Shown here: positions 42,326-50,377 of the stretch, in pieces | How positions within the stretch are numbered: the stretch's first letter is position 1 | Layout: each line of letters opens with the position of its first letter | Source of the DNA: a bacterium YEK0313 | GTDB taxonomy: Bacteria > Pseudomonadota > Alphaproteobacteria > Rhizobiales > Phreatobacteraceae | Length of the DNA stretch: 64,000 bases | Direction: 5' to 3' | NCBI GenBank assembly: GCA_000751295.2 | Contig: CCMO02000001.1 | Coordinates: 1,165,501 to 1,229,500 of the forward strand | Notes under the pieces: model-generated | The model's database searches: none | The model's input: the letters and a program-made list of their open reading frames with translations, nothing else | Told to the model about the DNA's origin: nothing | Program-made: the position numbers and the translations under genes

Positions 42326-43705
42326 ATGACCCGCACGCTGATCCGCTGCGGCTGGCTGATCACCATGGACGAAGCCCTCGGCGATCTCGCCGGAGCCGAG
42401 CTCCTGGTGGAGGACGACCGCATCGCGGCGGTCGGCCACCGGCTCGGCGCCGCGGCCGAAACCGTCATCGACGCGTCGGACATGATCGTCATGCCCGGCC
42501 TCGTCAACATGCACCTGCACACCTTCCAGGCCGGCCTGCGGGCGATCGGCTCGGAATGGCTGGCGCCGGACTATTTCCGCCATTTCTACGGCGACATCGC
42601 CACCCGCTTCGGCCCCGAGGACAATTATCTCGGCACCCTGTTCGGCGCCCTGAACCAGCTCGACAGCGGCGTCACCACGCTGTTCGACTATTGCCACAAC
42701 ATCCGCTCGCTGGAACAGGCGGAACGCTCGGTCGATGCGCTCGCCGATGCCGGCCTGCGCGCCGTCTTCGTCCATGGCGACGGCCTGCGCGAGCCGGCCG
42801 CGCCCGGCCGGCTGCCGGAGCGCCGACTGCATCCGCGCGAGCGTGTCGCCGCGCTCCTCGACAGCCGCTTCTCGGGCGCCGGCAAGGCCGCCCATGGCGG
42901 GCGCGTCACGCTGGCGCTCGGCATTGCCGGCCCGCACTGGGCCGACTGGGAAGCCTCGCTCGCCAATGTGCGCCTCGCACGCGATCTCGGCCTGCTCGCT
43001 TCCTCGCACGTCACCAAGGCGCGGCGCGACGCTGTCGTGCCCGACGGCTACGACCGGCTGGCGGCCATGGGCTTGCTCGGCCCCGACCACAATCTCGTCC
43101 ACTGCAACCTCCTGGACGAGGACGAGATCGGCCGGCTCCTCGATGCCGGCTGCTCGATCACCTCGACCAACATGAACGAACTGCACGACTATCCGCACGG
43201 CTCGGCCCTGACCAAGGTGCGCGCCCGCGGCGGCATGCCCTCGATCGGCATCGACGTCGAGCCGATGGTGTCGGGCGACATGTGGCGCGAAATGCAGATG
43301 GCCTTGCTGTTCGCGCGCAACCGCGGGCTCCGCGAGCGGGCGGCCGCCGGCCTCGGACCGGCCATGATCCGCTCGCGCGAGGCGCTCGCCTGGGCGACCG
43401 TCGGCGGTGCTGAGGCGCTCGGCATGGCCGACACGATCGGCCGGCTCAAGCCGGGCTTCAAGGCCGATCTGATCATGCTGCGCAGCGGCGACCTGAACCT
43501 CTTTCCGGTCCACGATCCGGTCTACGCGGCAGTCGAGCAGGCGCATGCCGGCAATGTCGACACGGTGATGGTCGACGGCATCCTGCGCAAGCAGGCGGGC
43601 CGCCTGCTGTTCCCGGCCGATCGCCGCCAGGCGCTGGGCGAGGCGCTGGCGGCCTCCGCGGCGCGGCTGATGGCGGAGGCCGGCTATCGGCCGGCCCCGG
43701 CATGA
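42326..43705 (+). CDS. Amidohydrolase 3 of 3 (COG0402)
   Basis: A 459-residue third paralogue: TRTLIRCGWLITMDEALGD, metal site VNMHLHTFQAG, SSHVTKAR, LVHCNLLDED and GIDVEP, with C-terminal KPGFKADLIMLRSGDLNLFPVHDP. It is the most diverged of the three (HCN for HGN next to a ligand; a longer 120-150 region with HPRERVAALL). The catalytic set is retained, so the enzyme is probably active on a related substrate. Confidence 0.92.
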   Translation: MTRTLIRCGWLITMDEALGDLAGAELLVEDDRIAAVGHRLGAAAETVIDASDMIVMPGLVNMHLHTFQAGLRAIGSEWLAPDYFRHFYGDIATRFGPEDNYLGTLFGALNQLDSGVTTLFDYCHNIRSLEQAERSVDALADAGLRAVFVHGDGLREPAAPGRLPERRLHPRERVAALLDSRFSGAGKAAHGGRVTLALGIAGPHWADWEASLANVRLARDLGLLASSHVTKARRDAVVPDGYDRLAAMGLLGPDHNLVHCNLLDEDEIGRLLDAGCSITSTNMNELHDYPHGSALTKVRARGGMPSIGIDVEPMVSGDMWREMQMALLFARNRGLRERAAAGLGPAMIRSREALAWATVGGAEALGMADTIGRLKPGFKADLIMLRSGDLNLFPVHDPVYAAVEQAHAGNVDTVMVDGILRKQAGRLLFPADRRQALGEALAASAARLMAEAGYRPAPA

Positions 43706-43802
43706 CGACGCCGGGAGCGGCCATGGTCGCGGCCCCCGGCCGACAACCCAAAAAATCCCGGCGTTGCGGCTCGCGCGACTGTGAAAGTCGCGGCCTTGAC
43801 CA

Positions 43803-43818
43803 TTGCAATCGTTTGCAA
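43803..43818 (+). promoter_or_regulatory. Probable LacI-type operator upstream of the dioxygenase operon
   Basis: TTGCAATCGTTTGCAA, a 16-bp near-perfect palindrome (one central mismatch), 25 bp upstream of the dioxygenase ATG. This is the best of three related sites and ties the ring-cleavage operon to the LacI-type regulator at 35167. Confidence 0.75.
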
Positions 43819-43843
43819 TAGATCTTGAGCAGGGAGCAAACGA

Positions 43844-44704
43844 ATGATCATCGAACGCCAGGAACAGGTAACCGAGGCCGTCCTTGCCGCCATGGCGGGA
43901 ACGCCGGATCCGCGCCTCGCCGAGATCATGACCGCCTTCGTCAGGCACCTTCACGCCTTTGCCCGCGAGGTCCGCCTGACCGAAGCGGAGTGGGAGAAGG
44001 CGATCGAATTCGTCGTCGGCCTCGGCCAGTTCACCAACGACACCCACAACGAGGCCGTGCTCGCCTCCGATGCCGTCGGCTTCTCGACGCTGGTCTGCCT
44101 TCTCAACAACGGCAATGCCGGCAACAGCGAGGCGGCGAGCGCCCTGCTCGGACCGTTCTGGCGCATGAACTCGCCGCGCACGGAGAACGGTGGCTCCATC
44201 GTCCGCTCGCCGACGCCCGGCGATGAGCTCGTCGCCACCTGCCGCGTGCTCGACGGCGCGGGCCAGCCGATCGCCGGGGCGGAGGTCGACGTCTGGCAGG
44301 CCTCGCCCGTCGGCATGTATGAGAACCAGGACGACAGCCAGGCCGACATGAACCTGCGCGGCAAGTTCACCACCGATGCCGACGGCCGGTTCGCGTTCCG
44401 GTCGGTCAAGCCGGCGGGCTACCCCGTGCCGGTCCATGGCGTGGTCGGCAAGCTCCTGGCGGCACAGAACCGCCATCCGTTCCGGCCGGCCCATGTCCAT
44501 TTCCTGATCTACAAGCCGGGCTTCAAGACCCTGATCACCCAGATCTTCGTGCCCGGTGACGAATATCTGGAGACGGACGTGGTGTTCGGCGTGACCAAGG
44601 CGCTGATCGGCGGCATCGACAAGGCGGGCGATGGCTATACGTTGAACTACGATTTCGTGATGGAACCAGGCGAGGCGGTGCTGCCCGTGCCGCCGATCAA
44701 GTGA
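43844..44704 (+). CDS. Intradiol ring-cleavage dioxygenase (hydroxyquinol 1,2-dioxygenase type)
   Basis: A 286-residue non-haem Fe(III) dioxygenase with an N-terminal helical dimerisation domain (TAFVRHLHAFAREVRLTEAEWEKAIEF) and a catalytic beta-barrel. Iron ligands are visible as Tyr in VGMYENQD, Tyr in PAGYPVPVHG and two His in RPAHVHFLI. The overall pattern is closest to hydroxyquinol/chlorocatechol 1,2-dioxygenases, which would give maleylacetate from hydroxyquinol. Controlled by the operator at 43803. Its 3' end is partly duplicated downstream. Confidence 0.92.
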   Translation: MIIERQEQVTEAVLAAMAGTPDPRLAEIMTAFVRHLHAFAREVRLTEAEWEKAIEFVVGLGQFTNDTHNEAVLASDAVGFSTLVCLLNNGNAGNSEAASALLGPFWRMNSPRTENGGSIVRSPTPGDELVATCRVLDGAGQPIAGAEVDVWQASPVGMYENQDDSQADMNLRGKFTTDADGRFAFRSVKPAGYPVPVHGVVGKLLAAQNRHPFRPAHVHFLIYKPGFKTLITQIFVPGDEYLETDVVFGVTKALIGGIDKAGDGYTLNYDFVMEPGEAVLPVPPIK

Positions 44705-44788
44705 GGCTGCGGCCACCAGGCGAGGCGGCGCCGATCGAATGAGGCGCCGCGCATCGGACAAGGCCCGGCCCATCAAGCGAGGACGGTC

Positions 44789-45541
44789 ATGAGCCAAGGA
44801 ACGACATTGAAGGACAAGGTCGCCGTGGTGCTGGGCGGATCCGGCGGCATCGGCGCCGCCGCGGCCTATCAGTTCGCCGCCGAGGGCGCCCGGGTCGTGG
44901 TGGTCTACCGCTCCGACAAGGCCGGCGCCGACGTTGTGGTGGCGAGCCTGCCCGGCAGCGGTCATCTCGCGGCGGCAGCGGCGGTGGAAGACACGCCTTC
45001 GCTCGAGGCGCTCGCCGCCCTGGTCGCGGACACGTTCGGCCGGGCCGACATCCTCGTCAATTCGGCCGGCTTCACCAAGCCGGTGCCCGCCGGCGATCTC
45101 GACGCGCTGGACGATGCCTTCATCGACAAGATGTTCCAGGTCAACTGGCGCGGCCAGTTCGCCGCCATCCGCGCCTTCCGCAAGCTGCTCGAGGCGAGCG
45201 GCGCCGGGCTCGTCGTCAACGTCTCCTCGATCGCCGCGCTGAACGGCGTCGGCTCGAACATCGCCTATGCCGCGGTCAAGGCCGGCATGGACACGCTGAC
45301 CAAGTCGCTGGCCCGCGCGCTGGCGCCCGACATCCGCGTCATGAGCGTCTCGCCCGGCGTGGTCGATACCGATTTCGTGCCCGGCCGCGGTGCCGAACAG
45401 CTCGCCCGCATCGCCCCGACCATTCCCCTGAAGCGGGTCGCGACGCCGGACGATGTCGGCCGGGCGATCGTCGCCTGCGCCACCCACCTCACCTATTCCA
45501 CCGGCTCGCTGATCGTCGTCGACGGCGGACGCGCGCTCTAG
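44789..45541 (+). CDS. Short-chain dehydrogenase/reductase
   Basis: A 250-residue classical SDR: cofactor motif VLGGSGGIGAAAAYQFA, NSAG, catalytic Ser in VNVSSIAALNG, YAAVKAG (Tyr-x-x-x-Lys) and VSPGVVDTDF. The YRSDK after beta-2 hints at NADP use. It lies between the dioxygenase and the BKACE gene and may reduce or oxidise an intermediate such as maleylacetate (inference only). Ends in a hairpin. Confidence 0.92.
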   Translation: MSQGTTLKDKVAVVLGGSGGIGAAAAYQFAAEGARVVVVYRSDKAGADVVVASLPGSGHLAAAAAVEDTPSLEALAALVADTFGRADILVNSAGFTKPVPAGDLDALDDAFIDKMFQVNWRGQFAAIRAFRKLLEASGAGLVVNVSSIAALNGVGSNIAYAAVKAGMDTLTKSLARALAPDIRVMSVSPGVVDTDFVPGRGAEQLARIAPTIPLKRVATPDDVGRAIVACATHLTYSTGSLIVVDGGRAL

Positions 45542-45558
45542 GTCCTTTCGAAAGGACC
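45541..45558 (+). terminator. Perfect hairpin directly after the SDR gene
   Basis: GGTCCTTTCGAAAGGACC is an 18-bp perfect palindrome starting at the last base of the SDR stop codon, followed by T-rich CGCTTTTGTTTTAACG. It may act as a terminator or attenuator, and forms the left part of a dispersed repeat. Confidence 0.55.
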
Positions 45559-45622
45559 TACGCTTTTGTTTTAACGCGTTTTCTTCGCGCGGACCGGTCT
45601 CCGCTTCGCTCGCAAACGCTAC
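45559..45622 (+). repeat. Dispersed intergenic repeat (Rhizobiales-type)
   Basis: TTTTGTTTTAACGCGTTTTC followed by TTCGCGCGGACCGG and CGCTTCGCTCGCAAACGCTAC closely resembles a short repeat I recall from intergenic regions of Bradyrhizobium and Rhodopseudomonas (...AACGCGTTTTCTTCACGCGAACCGG...). Only one full copy occurs in this window. It separates the SDR and BKACE genes by 104 bp. Confidence 0.5.
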
Positions 45623-45645
45623 AGAGGCCCGACAAGGAACAGATC

Positions 45646-46542
45646 ATGCGCCCGATGCGGAACAAGATCGTCATCACCTGCGCCGTCACCGGCAACCTGA
45701 CGACGCCGGACCAGACGCCACACCTGCCGATCACGCCCGAGGAGATCGCCGAGGCCTGCCTCGGCGCGGCGGAGGCCGGCGCGGCCGTTACCCATATCCA
45801 TGTCCGCGACCCGGCCACCGGCCGGCCGTCCATGGCGCTCGAATATTACCAGGACGTCGTCGCCCGCATCCGCGCCCGCAACAGGAAGCTGATCCTCAAC
45901 ATCACGACCGGCCCGGGCGGCCGCTTCGTGCCCTCCGAGGACGATCCGAAGGTTGCCGCCGCCGGCACCACCCTGCTGGCGCCGGAAAAGCGCGTCGAGC
46001 ACATCGCCGTGCTGAAGCCCGACATCTGCACGCTCGACCTCAACACGATGAACTCCGGCGGACAGGTGGTGATCAACACGCCCGGCAATGTCCGGCGCAT
46101 GGCCAAGGTGATCCGCGAGGCCGGCGTCAAGCCGGAGATCGAGCTGTTCGATTCCGGCGACATCGCGCTGATGCACGACCTCCTGAAGGACGGCTCGATC
46201 TCCGGTCCGTCGATAGCCTCCTTCGTGCTGGGCGTGAAATACGGCTTCCAGCCGAGCCCCGAGACGGTCATCTACGCCCGCGACCTGCTGCCGCCCGAGA
46301 CCGAGTTCACCGTGATCGGCACCGGCCGCTCCTGCTTCCCAATGGTCGCGCAGTCGGTGCTGGCCGGCGGCCATGCCCGCACCGGCCTCGAGGACGGCGT
46401 CTATCTCGAGCGCGGCGTGCTCGCCCCCTCGAACGCCGCCATGGTCGAGAAGGCGAGGCGCATCGTCGAGGAGCTGGGCGTGCAGATCGCGACGCCCGAC
46501 GAAGCGCGCGAGATCTTCCATCTGCCCTCGGCCGCGGCCTGA
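45646..46542 (+). CDS. Beta-keto acid cleavage enzyme (BKACE, DUF849)
   Basis: A 298-residue TIM-barrel protein: KIVITCAVTGNLTTPDQTPHLPITPEEI N-terminus, zinc His pair in VTHIHVRDPATG, NITTGPGG, CTLDLNTMNSGG, and GTGRSCFPMVAQSVLAGGHARTGLEDGV. The family condenses a beta-keto acid with acetyl-CoA to release acetoacetate and a new acyl-CoA. Behind a ring-cleavage dioxygenase it could act on 3-oxoadipate in place of PcaIJ/PcaF; that is inference. Confidence 0.93.
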   Translation: MRPMRNKIVITCAVTGNLTTPDQTPHLPITPEEIAEACLGAAEAGAAVTHIHVRDPATGRPSMALEYYQDVVARIRARNRKLILNITTGPGGRFVPSEDDPKVAAAGTTLLAPEKRVEHIAVLKPDICTLDLNTMNSGGQVVINTPGNVRRMAKVIREAGVKPEIELFDSGDIALMHDLLKDGSISGPSIASFVLGVKYGFQPSPETVIYARDLLPPETEFTVIGTGRSCFPMVAQSVLAGGHARTGLEDGVYLERGVLAPSNAAMVEKARRIVEELGVQIATPDEAREIFHLPSAAA

Positions 46543-46555
46543 ACCGGAGCCCCTC

Positions 46556-47596
46556 ATGCACGCCAAGACCGACAGCGGCAGGATCGACAGCGCGGCGTCA
46601 GCGACGATCGCCGCGCGCTGCCTGCGATTGACCGCCAAGGCCGAAACCGTGGAGGCCGTGGCGCCGAGCATCGAGACCCTGCCGCTCGGCTGCGCCGGCC
46701 CGGCCGACGCGCTGGTCGAGATCCGCGCGGCCGCCGTCAATCCGTCCGACGCCAAGGCGGCGATCGGCCTGATGCCCTATGCCAAGTTTCCGCGCACGCC
46801 AGGCCGCGACTTCGCAGGCATCGTGATCGACGGACCGGCCGAACTGGTCGGCAAGGAGGTCTTCGGCTCGTCCGGCGACCTCGGCATCCGGCGCGACGGC
46901 ACCCATGCCTCGCATCTGGTGGTCGAGGCGGCGGCCCTCGTCGAGAAGCCGGCCGGCATCGGCCTCGCCGAGGCGGCCGGCATCGGCGTGCCCTTCGTCA
47001 CGGCCCAGGAGGGCTTCCGCCGCGCCGGCATGCCCAAGGCCGGCGAGACCGTGCTCATCCTCGGCCTCAACGGCAAGGTCGGCCAGGCGGCGACGCAGAT
47101 CGCCACCTGGCAGGGCGCGCGCGTCATCGGCGTGGTGCGCCGCGCCGAGGACTATGCCGGCCATGCCAGCGCCGCCGTGACCGTCATCGATTCCTCGCGC
47201 GAGGACGTGGTGGCGCGGGTGCGCGAGCTGACCGGCGGCCAGGGCGCCGACATCGTGTTCAACACGGTGGGCGAGCCCTATTTTGCGGCCGGCACCGGCT
47301 CGCTGCGCGTCACCGGCCGGCAGATCTTCATCGCAGCGCTCAAGCAGACGGTGCCCTTCGACATCTTCGCCTTCTACCGCGGCCGCCACACCTATGTCGG
47401 CATCGACACGCTGGCGCTGTCGTCGACCGCCACCGCCGAGGTCCTGCGCGATCTCGTGCCCGGCTTCGCGAGCGGCGCGCTGAAGCCCTTCCCGATCGAG
47501 GCGCGGGCGATCTATCCGCTCGACCGCGCGCGCGAGGCCTATGTCGCGGTGCTCAGCGCGGCCCGCGACCGGGTCGTCTTCCTGCCCAACGGATGA
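46556..47596 (+). CDS. Zinc-independent MDR / quinone oxidoreductase-like protein
   Basis: A 346-residue medium-chain reductase (quinone oxidoreductase branch): VEIRAAAVNPSDAKAAIGL, FPRTPGRDFAGIVIDGPAE, and cofactor loop VLILGLNGKVGQAATQIATWQG. No structural-zinc cysteine cluster is present. Candidate NADPH reductase of an enone such as maleylacetate or a quinone. It starts 13 bp after the BKACE gene and precedes a cupin by 19 bp. Confidence 0.88.
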   Translation: MHAKTDSGRIDSAASATIAARCLRLTAKAETVEAVAPSIETLPLGCAGPADALVEIRAAAVNPSDAKAAIGLMPYAKFPRTPGRDFAGIVIDGPAELVGKEVFGSSGDLGIRRDGTHASHLVVEAAALVEKPAGIGLAEAAGIGVPFVTAQEGFRRAGMPKAGETVLILGLNGKVGQAATQIATWQGARVIGVVRRAEDYAGHASAAVTVIDSSREDVVARVRELTGGQGADIVFNTVGEPYFAAGTGSLRVTGRQIFIAALKQTVPFDIFAFYRGRHTYVGIDTLALSSTATAEVLRDLVPGFASGALKPFPIEARAIYPLDRAREAYVAVLSAARDRVVFLPNG

Positions 47597-47615
47597 GCCG
47601 AGAAGGGACGAGCCC

Positions 47616-47963
47616 ATGCACGTCAACCGCTTCGCCGATCTGAAGCCCTACGAGGCGCCCGGCCATCACGACATGCGCATGCTGCGCATGCAGGGCCGCG
47701 AGGCCGGCCCCGCCGACACGACCTGGCTCGGCGTCTCGCAGATCCTGCCGGGCGGGCGCGTCGACCTCTCCGGCTCGCCGGACGAGAAGTTCTATGTCGT
47801 GCTCGAGGGCGAATTGACCGTCGAGACCGAGACCGGTTCGGCCCTGCTCGGCGTCTGGGACAGCTGCCGCATCGCGCCGAACGAGAAGCGGGCGCTGAAG
47901 AACCAGACCAACCGCACCGTCGTGGTGCTCATCGCCATGCCCCTGCCCAAAGCATCGTCGTGA
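47616..47963 (+). CDS. Small cupin-domain protein
   Basis: A 115-residue single cupin: TWLGVSQILPGGRVDLSGSPDEKFYVVLEGELTVETE is cupin motif 1 and WDSCRIAPNEKRALKNQTN motif 2. Motif 1 lacks the usual H-x-H (SPDEKFY instead), so metal binding is doubtful. Stand-alone cupins in catabolic operons can be isomerases, dioxygenase accessories or sensors. Function unassigned. Confidence 0.85.
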   Translation: MHVNRFADLKPYEAPGHHDMRMLRMQGREAGPADTTWLGVSQILPGGRVDLSGSPDEKFYVVLEGELTVETETGSALLGVWDSCRIAPNEKRALKNQTNRTVVVLIAMPLPKASS

Positions 47964-48037
47964 CGGCCGCCGTCATGACCGGTTGAAACCGAACGCGCCG
48001 GCAAGAGCGCGGCAAGCCGTGATCCGGAGGAATCGCC

Positions 48038-49042
48038 ATGCCGTGCCTTGATGATCTCTCGAAAGTCCGCCTCGACCGCCGCGCGGCGCTCGGCCTTGCC
48101 GCCGTGGCGGCCTTTCTCGCCGCCCGCCGCGCGGCCGTGGCGCAGGGCGCCGGCGCCACCGGCTTCCCCAGCCAGATGGTTCGGCTGATCGTGCCGTTCA
48201 GCGCCGGCAGCATGACCGATATTCTCGCCCGCTCGCTCGCCGAGAAGCTGCGGGAAAGATGGCGCCAGCAGGTCATCGTCGAGAACCGGCCGGGCATTGC
48301 CGGCACTGGCGGCGTCGCCCGCTCGGCACCCGACGGCCTGACCCTGATGCTGACCTCGAACGGCCACACCGTCATTCGCAGCGTCAATCGCGAGGTCACC
48401 TTCGACCCGGTGAAGGATTTCACCGCCATCGCCAAGGTCGCCTCCATGCCCTCGATCATGGTGGCGCCCGCGGAGGGCGACATCAGGACGCTGAACGACC
48501 TGATCGCCGCGGCCAGGGCGAAGCCAGGCCAGCTCAATTACGGCTCGGCCGGCCTCGGCAGCGCGACCGGCATCGCCGCCGAGCTGTTCCGCCACATTAC
48601 CGGCACGCGCATGCAGCTGGTGCCCTATCGCGGCATGCCGGAAAGCCAGACCAGCGTGCTGCGCGGCGACAGCGTGTTCTGCTTCACTTTCTTCAATGTC
48701 GGCGGCGACCTGATCCAGGCCGGGCGCCTGCGGGCGCTCGCCGTCACCGGCGCGCGCCGCATGCGGCAATTGCCGGACGTGCCGACCTTCCGGGAGGCTG
48801 GCCTCGCCGACTTCGACTACGACGCCTGGTTCGGCGTCATGGCGCCCGCCGGCCTTCCCGCTGCGCTGACCCAGCAGATCGCCGCCGACATCGCCGCGAG
48901 CCTCGGCGACACTGATATCAGGACGCGCTTCGCCGAGCAGGGCGTCGACCTCGTCACCACGACGCCGGCCGCCTTCACGGCCGAAATCGCCGCCGACGCC
49001 GAACGCTACGGCCCGCTGGTGCGCCAGGCGGCCGGGGGTTAA
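48038..49042 (+). CDS. Tripartite tricarboxylate transporter substrate-binding protein (TctC/Bug)
   Basis: A 334-residue periplasmic protein with an RRAALGLAAVAAFLA... AVAQ leader (RR makes Tat export possible) and the Bug pattern VRLIVPFSAGSMTDILAR, IVENRPGIAGTGGVARSAPDG, LNYGSAGLGSATGIAAELF, LVPYRG and DVPTFREAGL. TctA/TctB membrane partners are not in the window. The ligand is likely a carboxylate linked to the catabolic operon; last gene of the block. Confidence 0.92.
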   Translation: MPCLDDLSKVRLDRRAALGLAAVAAFLAARRAAVAQGAGATGFPSQMVRLIVPFSAGSMTDILARSLAEKLRERWRQQVIVENRPGIAGTGGVARSAPDGLTLMLTSNGHTVIRSVNREVTFDPVKDFTAIAKVASMPSIMVAPAEGDIRTLNDLIAAARAKPGQLNYGSAGLGSATGIAAELFRHITGTRMQLVPYRGMPESQTSVLRGDSVFCFTFFNVGGDLIQAGRLRALAVTGARRMRQLPDVPTFREAGLADFDYDAWFGVMAPAGLPAALTQQIAADIAASLGDTDIRTRFAEQGVDLVTTTPAAFTAEIAADAERYGPLVRQAAGG

Positions 49043-49099
49043 AGCGCGATCATTTCAGGATGATCGGCCCTTCATGCAGGACAGACGGCCTCGAACGGC

Positions 49100-50374
49100 T
49101 CAGGCGGCGAGCGCTTCGCGGCCGTCGTGGCCGGCAACCGTCAGGCCGAGGATCTGCCCGGGCTCGACCGGGCTGCGGAACCGCACCGGGGTGAAGTGCT
49201 CGGTGCGGCCGAGATCGCGCGTTTCGGTCAGCACCTGCACCTGCCGGCCGACCATGGCCTCGAGATGGGCGGCGAGCGCCGCTTCTCCGCGGCCACGCAG
49301 GCGGCGGGCGCGTTCCTTCACCACCTCGCGCGGCACCTGCGGCATGCGTGCCGCCGGCGTGCCCGGCCGGGCCGAGAACGGGAAAACGTGCAGATGGGTC
49401 AGCCCGCATTCCCCGACGATGTCGAGCGAGCGGGCGAACATGGCTTCGGTCTCGGTCGGAAAGCCGGCAATGATGTCGGCGCCGAACACCATGTCCGGGC
49501 GCAGGCGGCGCACCTGGTCGCAGAAGGCGATGGCATCGGCCCTGAGGTGCCGGCGCTTCATGCGCTTCAGTACCATGTCGTCGCCAGCCTGCAGGGAGAG
49601 ATGCAGGTGCGGCATGAACCGGGCTTCGCCGGCGATCACGTCGTAGAGGTCGGTGTCGGCCTCCACCGAATCGATCGAGGAGATCCTCAGCCGCTCCAGC
49701 TCCGGAACGTGCCGGAGGATCGCCTTCACCAGCGCGCCGAGCTTCGGCTCTCCCGGCAGGCCCTGGCCGTAGCTGGTGATGTCGACGCCGGTCAGCACCA
49801 CCTCGCGATAGCCGTTGCCGGCGAGCCGGCGCACCTGGGCGACGACCTCGCCCATCGGCACCGAGCGTGAATTGCCGCGGCCGAAGGGAATGATGCAGAA
49901 GGTGCAGCGGTGGTCGCAGCCGTTCTGCACCTGCACGAAGGCGCGCGAGCGGCCGGTCAGCCCGTCGACGAGATGCAGGGCCTGCTCGCGCACGGCCATG
50001 ATGTCGTTGACCGCGACCTTCTCGCTGGCCGCGACGCCGAAATCGGGCCCGCGCGCCAGCGCCTGCCGCGTCTCGCCCCAAGCCGAGGCCTTCATCTTCT
50101 CATCATTGCCGATGACGCGGTCGACCTCGCCCATGGCGGCGAACATCTCCGGCTCGGTCTGCGCCGCGCAGCCGGTGACGACGATGCGTGCCGCCGGGTT
50201 CTCGCGCTTCATCCGCCGGATCGTCTGGCGCGCCTGGCGTGTGGCTTCCGCCGTCACCGCGCAGGTGTTGATGACGATCGCATCCTGAAGGCCCGCCTCG
50301 GCCGCGAGCTTCTGCATCACCTCGGACTCGGAGGTATTCAGGCGGCAGCCGAACGTGACGACTTCGACGGCCAT
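49100..50374 (-). CDS. mtaB: tRNA t6A37 methylthiotransferase MtaB
   Basis: A 424-residue radical-SAM enzyme that adds a methylthio group to t6A37 of tRNA. UPF0004 N-terminal domain with three Cys (TFGCRLN, INTCAVT, GCAAQ), radical-SAM motif CDHRCTFC, IGFPTE-like AGFPTETEAMF, and a C-terminal TRAM domain (VLTETRDLGRTEHFTPVRF). Located 3 bp after dapF, a common alphaproteobacterial arrangement. Confidence 0.95.
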   Translation of the reverse strand: MAVEVVTFGCRLNTSESEVMQKLAAEAGLQDAIVINTCAVTAEATRQARQTIRRMKRENPAARIVVTGCAAQTEPEMFAAMGEVDRVIGNDEKMKASAWGETRQALARGPDFGVAASEKVAVNDIMAVREQALHLVDGLTGRSRAFVQVQNGCDHRCTFCIIPFGRGNSRSVPMGEVVAQVRRLAGNGYREVVLTGVDITSYGQGLPGEPKLGALVKAILRHVPELERLRISSIDSVEADTDLYDVIAGEARFMPHLHLSLQAGDDMVLKRMKRRHLRADAIAFCDQVRRLRPDMVFGADIIAGFPTETEAMFARSLDIVGECGLTHLHVFPFSARPGTPAARMPQVPREVVKERARRLRGRGEAALAAHLEAMVGRQVQVLTETRDLGRTEHFTPVRFRSPVEPGQILGLTVAGHDGREALAA

Positions 50375-50377
50375 GGC

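Noticed and set aside
36434..43818. s-triazine (atrazine-type) degradation as a firm assignment for the amidohydrolase cluster
   Set aside because: The family is shared by many deaminases; no residue visible here fixes the substrate, and no biuret or cyanurate hydrolase is present.
42299..45487. A 1062-codon open frame on the minus strand, and similar long antisense frames such as 39534-42128
   Set aside because: They mirror the amidohydrolase and dioxygenase genes. The translations are Arg/Gly/Ala-rich with no domain, as expected from antisense frames in high-GC DNA.
49043..49099. Terminator between the TctC and mtaB genes
   Set aside because: The 57-bp gap has a weak ATCATTTCAGGATGAT inverted repeat but no U-tract on either strand, so evidence is insufficient.
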